Of a stretch of 6,941 nucleotides of DNA, positions 5,893 to 6,941 are shown piece after piece (positions within the stretch are counted from its first letter, which is position 1; each line of letters starts with the position of its first letter). Source of the DNA: Gammaproteobacteria bacterium RIFCSPLOWO2_02_FULL_56_15 (GTDB taxonomy: Bacteria; Pseudomonadota; Gammaproteobacteria; Eutrophobiales; Eutrophobiaceae); assembly GCA_001801825.1 (NCBI GenBank), contig MGYR01000054.1:1-6941 (forward strand), read 5' to 3'. The position numbers were made by a program, and so were the translations under genes. The notes below the pieces were generated by a model. It was not told the DNA's origin. It saw only the letters and a list, made by a program, of their open reading frames with translations, and did no database searches.

Positions 5893-6000
5893 GTGGAAAT
5901 CTTTGTCGCCCGGAATGATGACAAACTTCAGCATGTGGATTGTTCAATCGGGTGTTCACCGGGCATCAACCAAGCCGCAGACCCAGGAAGATCCCCGTGA
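5893..6000 (+). CDS. Doubtful 35-residue ORF with a strong SD, or gene remnant
   Basis: A perfect AAGGAG (5882-5887) stands 5 bases before GTG, opening a 35-codon frame that begins VEIFVARNDDKLQHVD. The first residues resemble the start of GYF_2-like membrane proteins (xxIFVARNG...), so it may be the stump of a decayed gene. It overlaps the 3' end of the opposite-strand coiled-coil gene by 35 bases, and no good promoter is visible. It may equally be chance, since the AAGGAG overlaps the tetR -35 region. Confidence 0.2.
   Translation: MEIFVARNDDKLQHVDCSIGCSPGINQAADPGRSP
5938..5960. repeat. Two tandem mini-hairpins after the coiled-coil gene
   Basis: GATTG-TT-CAATC (5938-5949) is followed directly by GGTG-TT-CACC (5951-5960), six bases past the stop codon of the minus-strand membrane protein. 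Neither has a T tract in the leftward direction. They are weak candidates for a 3' end structure; transcription from this gene may run on toward tetR. Confidence 0.3.
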
Positions 6001-6337
6001 TCGCCATGGCAAGTGCTATGCAACATAGAACCGTGATCACCTGTACGCGCTGGTTGGTTCTGTTGAGTGATTCAGTGAGCACTTCGTTCTGCCTGGCCAG
6101 TTCTTGTATCAGACGGATCTGCTCGATATCTGACTTGTCATTTTCATCCAGGTGTTGATCCAGCCGCTGGAGTCCTTCCTTTAGTCCATCCAGGGTGTTC
6201 GGCAGCTTATTTATTAGTTGTTGTGACTCCTTGTCCCGTTCCCGGATGAGTTGAATCAGTTTTCCGGCGCCCTGGATAATGACCGGGGCGGAATTGAGCA
6301 TTGCCTTGAGTGCGCCGGGAGAGAAGATCGGATTCAT
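5966..6337 (-). CDS. Small coiled-coil protein with C-terminal membrane anchor, function unknown
   Basis: I do not recognise a family for this 123-residue protein. It begins with a Pro/Gly-containing segment (MNPIFSPGAL), then an amphipathic helix to about residue 33. Residues 30-97 are highly charged, Gln/Leu-rich and heptad-like (for example LKEGLQRLDQHLDENDKSDIEQ), suggesting a coiled coil. A single hydrophobic segment at about 99-119, with two cysteines (105, 106), ends in GLRLG. It has no signal peptide, so an inner-membrane protein with the bulk in the cytoplasm (tail-anchored) is likeliest. GGAAG lies 9 bases before the ATG. It is divergent from moxR, with 178 bases between them, and lies upstream of tetR on the same strand. 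The shared promoter region hints at a link with the MoxR system, but that is only positional. Confidence 0.8.
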   Translation of the reverse strand: MNPIFSPGALKAMLNSAPVIIQGAGKLIQLIRERDKESQQLINKLPNTLDGLKEGLQRLDQHLDENDKSDIEQIRLIQELARQNEVLTESLNRTNQRVQVITVLCCIALAMAITGIFLGLRLG

Positions 6338-6351
6338 CGTGGTATTCTTCC

Positions 6352-6363
6352 ACCCGGCCGGGT
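6352..6363. repeat. Perfect 12-bp GC palindrome in the membrane protein / moxR intergenic region
   Basis: ACCCGGCCGGGT lies 14 bases before the ATG of the minus-strand coiled-coil gene, close to its ribosome binding site, and overlaps a plus-strand TTGACT (6363-6368). It could be an operator or a leader hairpin affecting translation. The rest of the 178-base interval turns AT-rich near 6440-6470. I could not assign a convincing promoter in either direction. Confidence 0.35.
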
Positions 6364-6515
6364 TGACTGCAAGACCTTATGGCGTCACCAACGAAAAACC
6401 TCTGCCGGATGGCGGTACGGGGATGAATTCCTTACAATCACGGCAAAAACGAAATTGAATTATTTTTCTTGAGACCAGTCGATAGACTTTATCCGCAACG
6501 CAGGATAGCGAGCCA

Positions 6516-6941
6516 ATGACAGCCAATGCAGAAATACAAAAACTGAAAAAATATATCGGCAAACGGATCATCGGACAGGAGGCGCTGGTGAACCGGCTGC
6601 TGGTCGCCCTGCTGGCTGACGGACATCTGCTGGTGGAAGGCGCCCCGGGTCTGGCCAAGACCCGGGCCATCAAGGTATTGGGAGAGGGCATCGAAGGTGA
6701 TTTTCACCGGGTGCAGTTCACCCCAGACCTGCTTCCCGCGGATCTGACCGGCACCGAGATCTACCGACCGCAGGATGCCTCGTTTCATTTTCACCGCGGA
6801 CCTCTGTTCCATAATCTGATCCTTGCGGATGAGATCAACCGGGCGCCCGCCAAGGTCCAGTCAGCGCTGCTCGAAGCGATGGGAGAGCGGCAGATCACGG
6901 TAGGCAGTGAGACCTATACCCTGCCCAAGCTGTTTCTGGTG
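6516..6941 (+). CDS. MoxR-family AAA+ ATPase (partial, N-terminal 142 codons)
   Basis: This is a cytoplasmic AAA+ chaperone-like ATPase. MoxR proteins usually act with von Willebrand factor A and DUF58 proteins encoded just downstream, to mature or activate partner complexes. The frame is open from ATG 6516 to the edge. Residues 15-24 (GKRIIGQEAL) are the usual MoxR entry, Walker A is GAPGLAKT at 42-49, the conserved QFTPDLLPADLTG is at 67-79, and Walker B with the family signature LADEINRAPAKVQSALLEAM is at 103-122. The sequence stops at KLFLV, just before the expected sensor 1 (ATQNP). A typical member has about 320 residues, so over half is missing. AGGA lies about 10 bases before the ATG. 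The gene is divergent from the coiled-coil membrane protein. Confidence 0.96.
   Translation, partial: MTANAEIQKLKKYIGKRIIGQEALVNRLLVALLADGHLLVEGAPGLAKTRAIKVLGEGIEGDFHRVQFTPDLLPADLTGTEIYRPQDASFHFHRGPLFHNLILADEINRAPAKVQSALLEAMGERQITVGSETYTLPKLFLV

Noticed and set aside
6361..6370. GGTTGACTGC as a further TetR operator before the coiled-coil gene
   Set aside because: It shares only an eight-base half (AGTCAACC on the minus strand) with the tetR operator, and the second half-site is absent.
6377..6812. Minus-strand frames of about 105 codons across the start of moxR
   Set aside because: Both are antisense to the MoxR Walker motifs and have no supporting signals.

Overview
The window looks like a piece of a gammaproteobacterial chromosome. 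The evidence is a homodimeric AceE-type pyruvate dehydrogenase E1, an M17 aminopeptidase whose metal and catalytic residues line up with E. coli PepA at a constant offset, E. coli-like promoters and Shine-Dalgarno (SD) sites, and moderately high GC in the housekeeping genes. A sulfur-oxidiser or Chromatiales-like host is a guess only. Both edges cut genes.

Layout: (1) bases 1-1862, minus strand, hold the N-terminal 620 codons of aceE. (2) A 196-base divergent region carries a -10 element that reads as TATAAT on both strands; from it a divergent M17 aminopeptidase (2059-3549) runs rightward. (3) After a 96-base gap with a perfect 7-bp inverted repeat and a good promoter/SD comes an LDH-like malate dehydrogenase (3646-4602, plus). 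(4) mdh converges on a minus-strand block: a small exported protein of unknown function (4718-5047), and upstream of it a TetR-family regulator (5269-5823). (5) Next come a minus-strand coiled-coil protein with a C-terminal membrane anchor (5966-6337) and, divergent from it, the first 142 codons of a MoxR-family AAA+ ATPase (6516 to the edge). No gene-free stretch exceeds about 220 bases; no tRNA, rRNA, CRISPR or insertion sequence was seen.

The most interesting part is 4643-5860. The TetR gene has a palindromic site just after its -10 box, and a 17-base relative (13 of 17 identical) lies upstream of the small exported-protein gene, suggesting autoregulation plus control of that neighbour. 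The 3' end of the small gene's transcript can fold into two consecutive hairpins. Both loops expose ACCUCC-type anti-Shine-Dalgarno sequence, and the second hairpin is a strong intrinsic terminator whose loop holds CCUCCUCCC. This resembles the architecture I recall for the alphaproteobacterial 'cuckoo'/CcsR-type small RNAs. It is a candidate 3'-UTR-derived regulatory RNA under TetR control; everything beyond the sequence pattern is inference.

AceE and malate dehydrogenase belong to central carbon metabolism (pyruvate to acetyl-CoA; malate/oxaloacetate). Nothing in the sequence links the other genes to them functionally.
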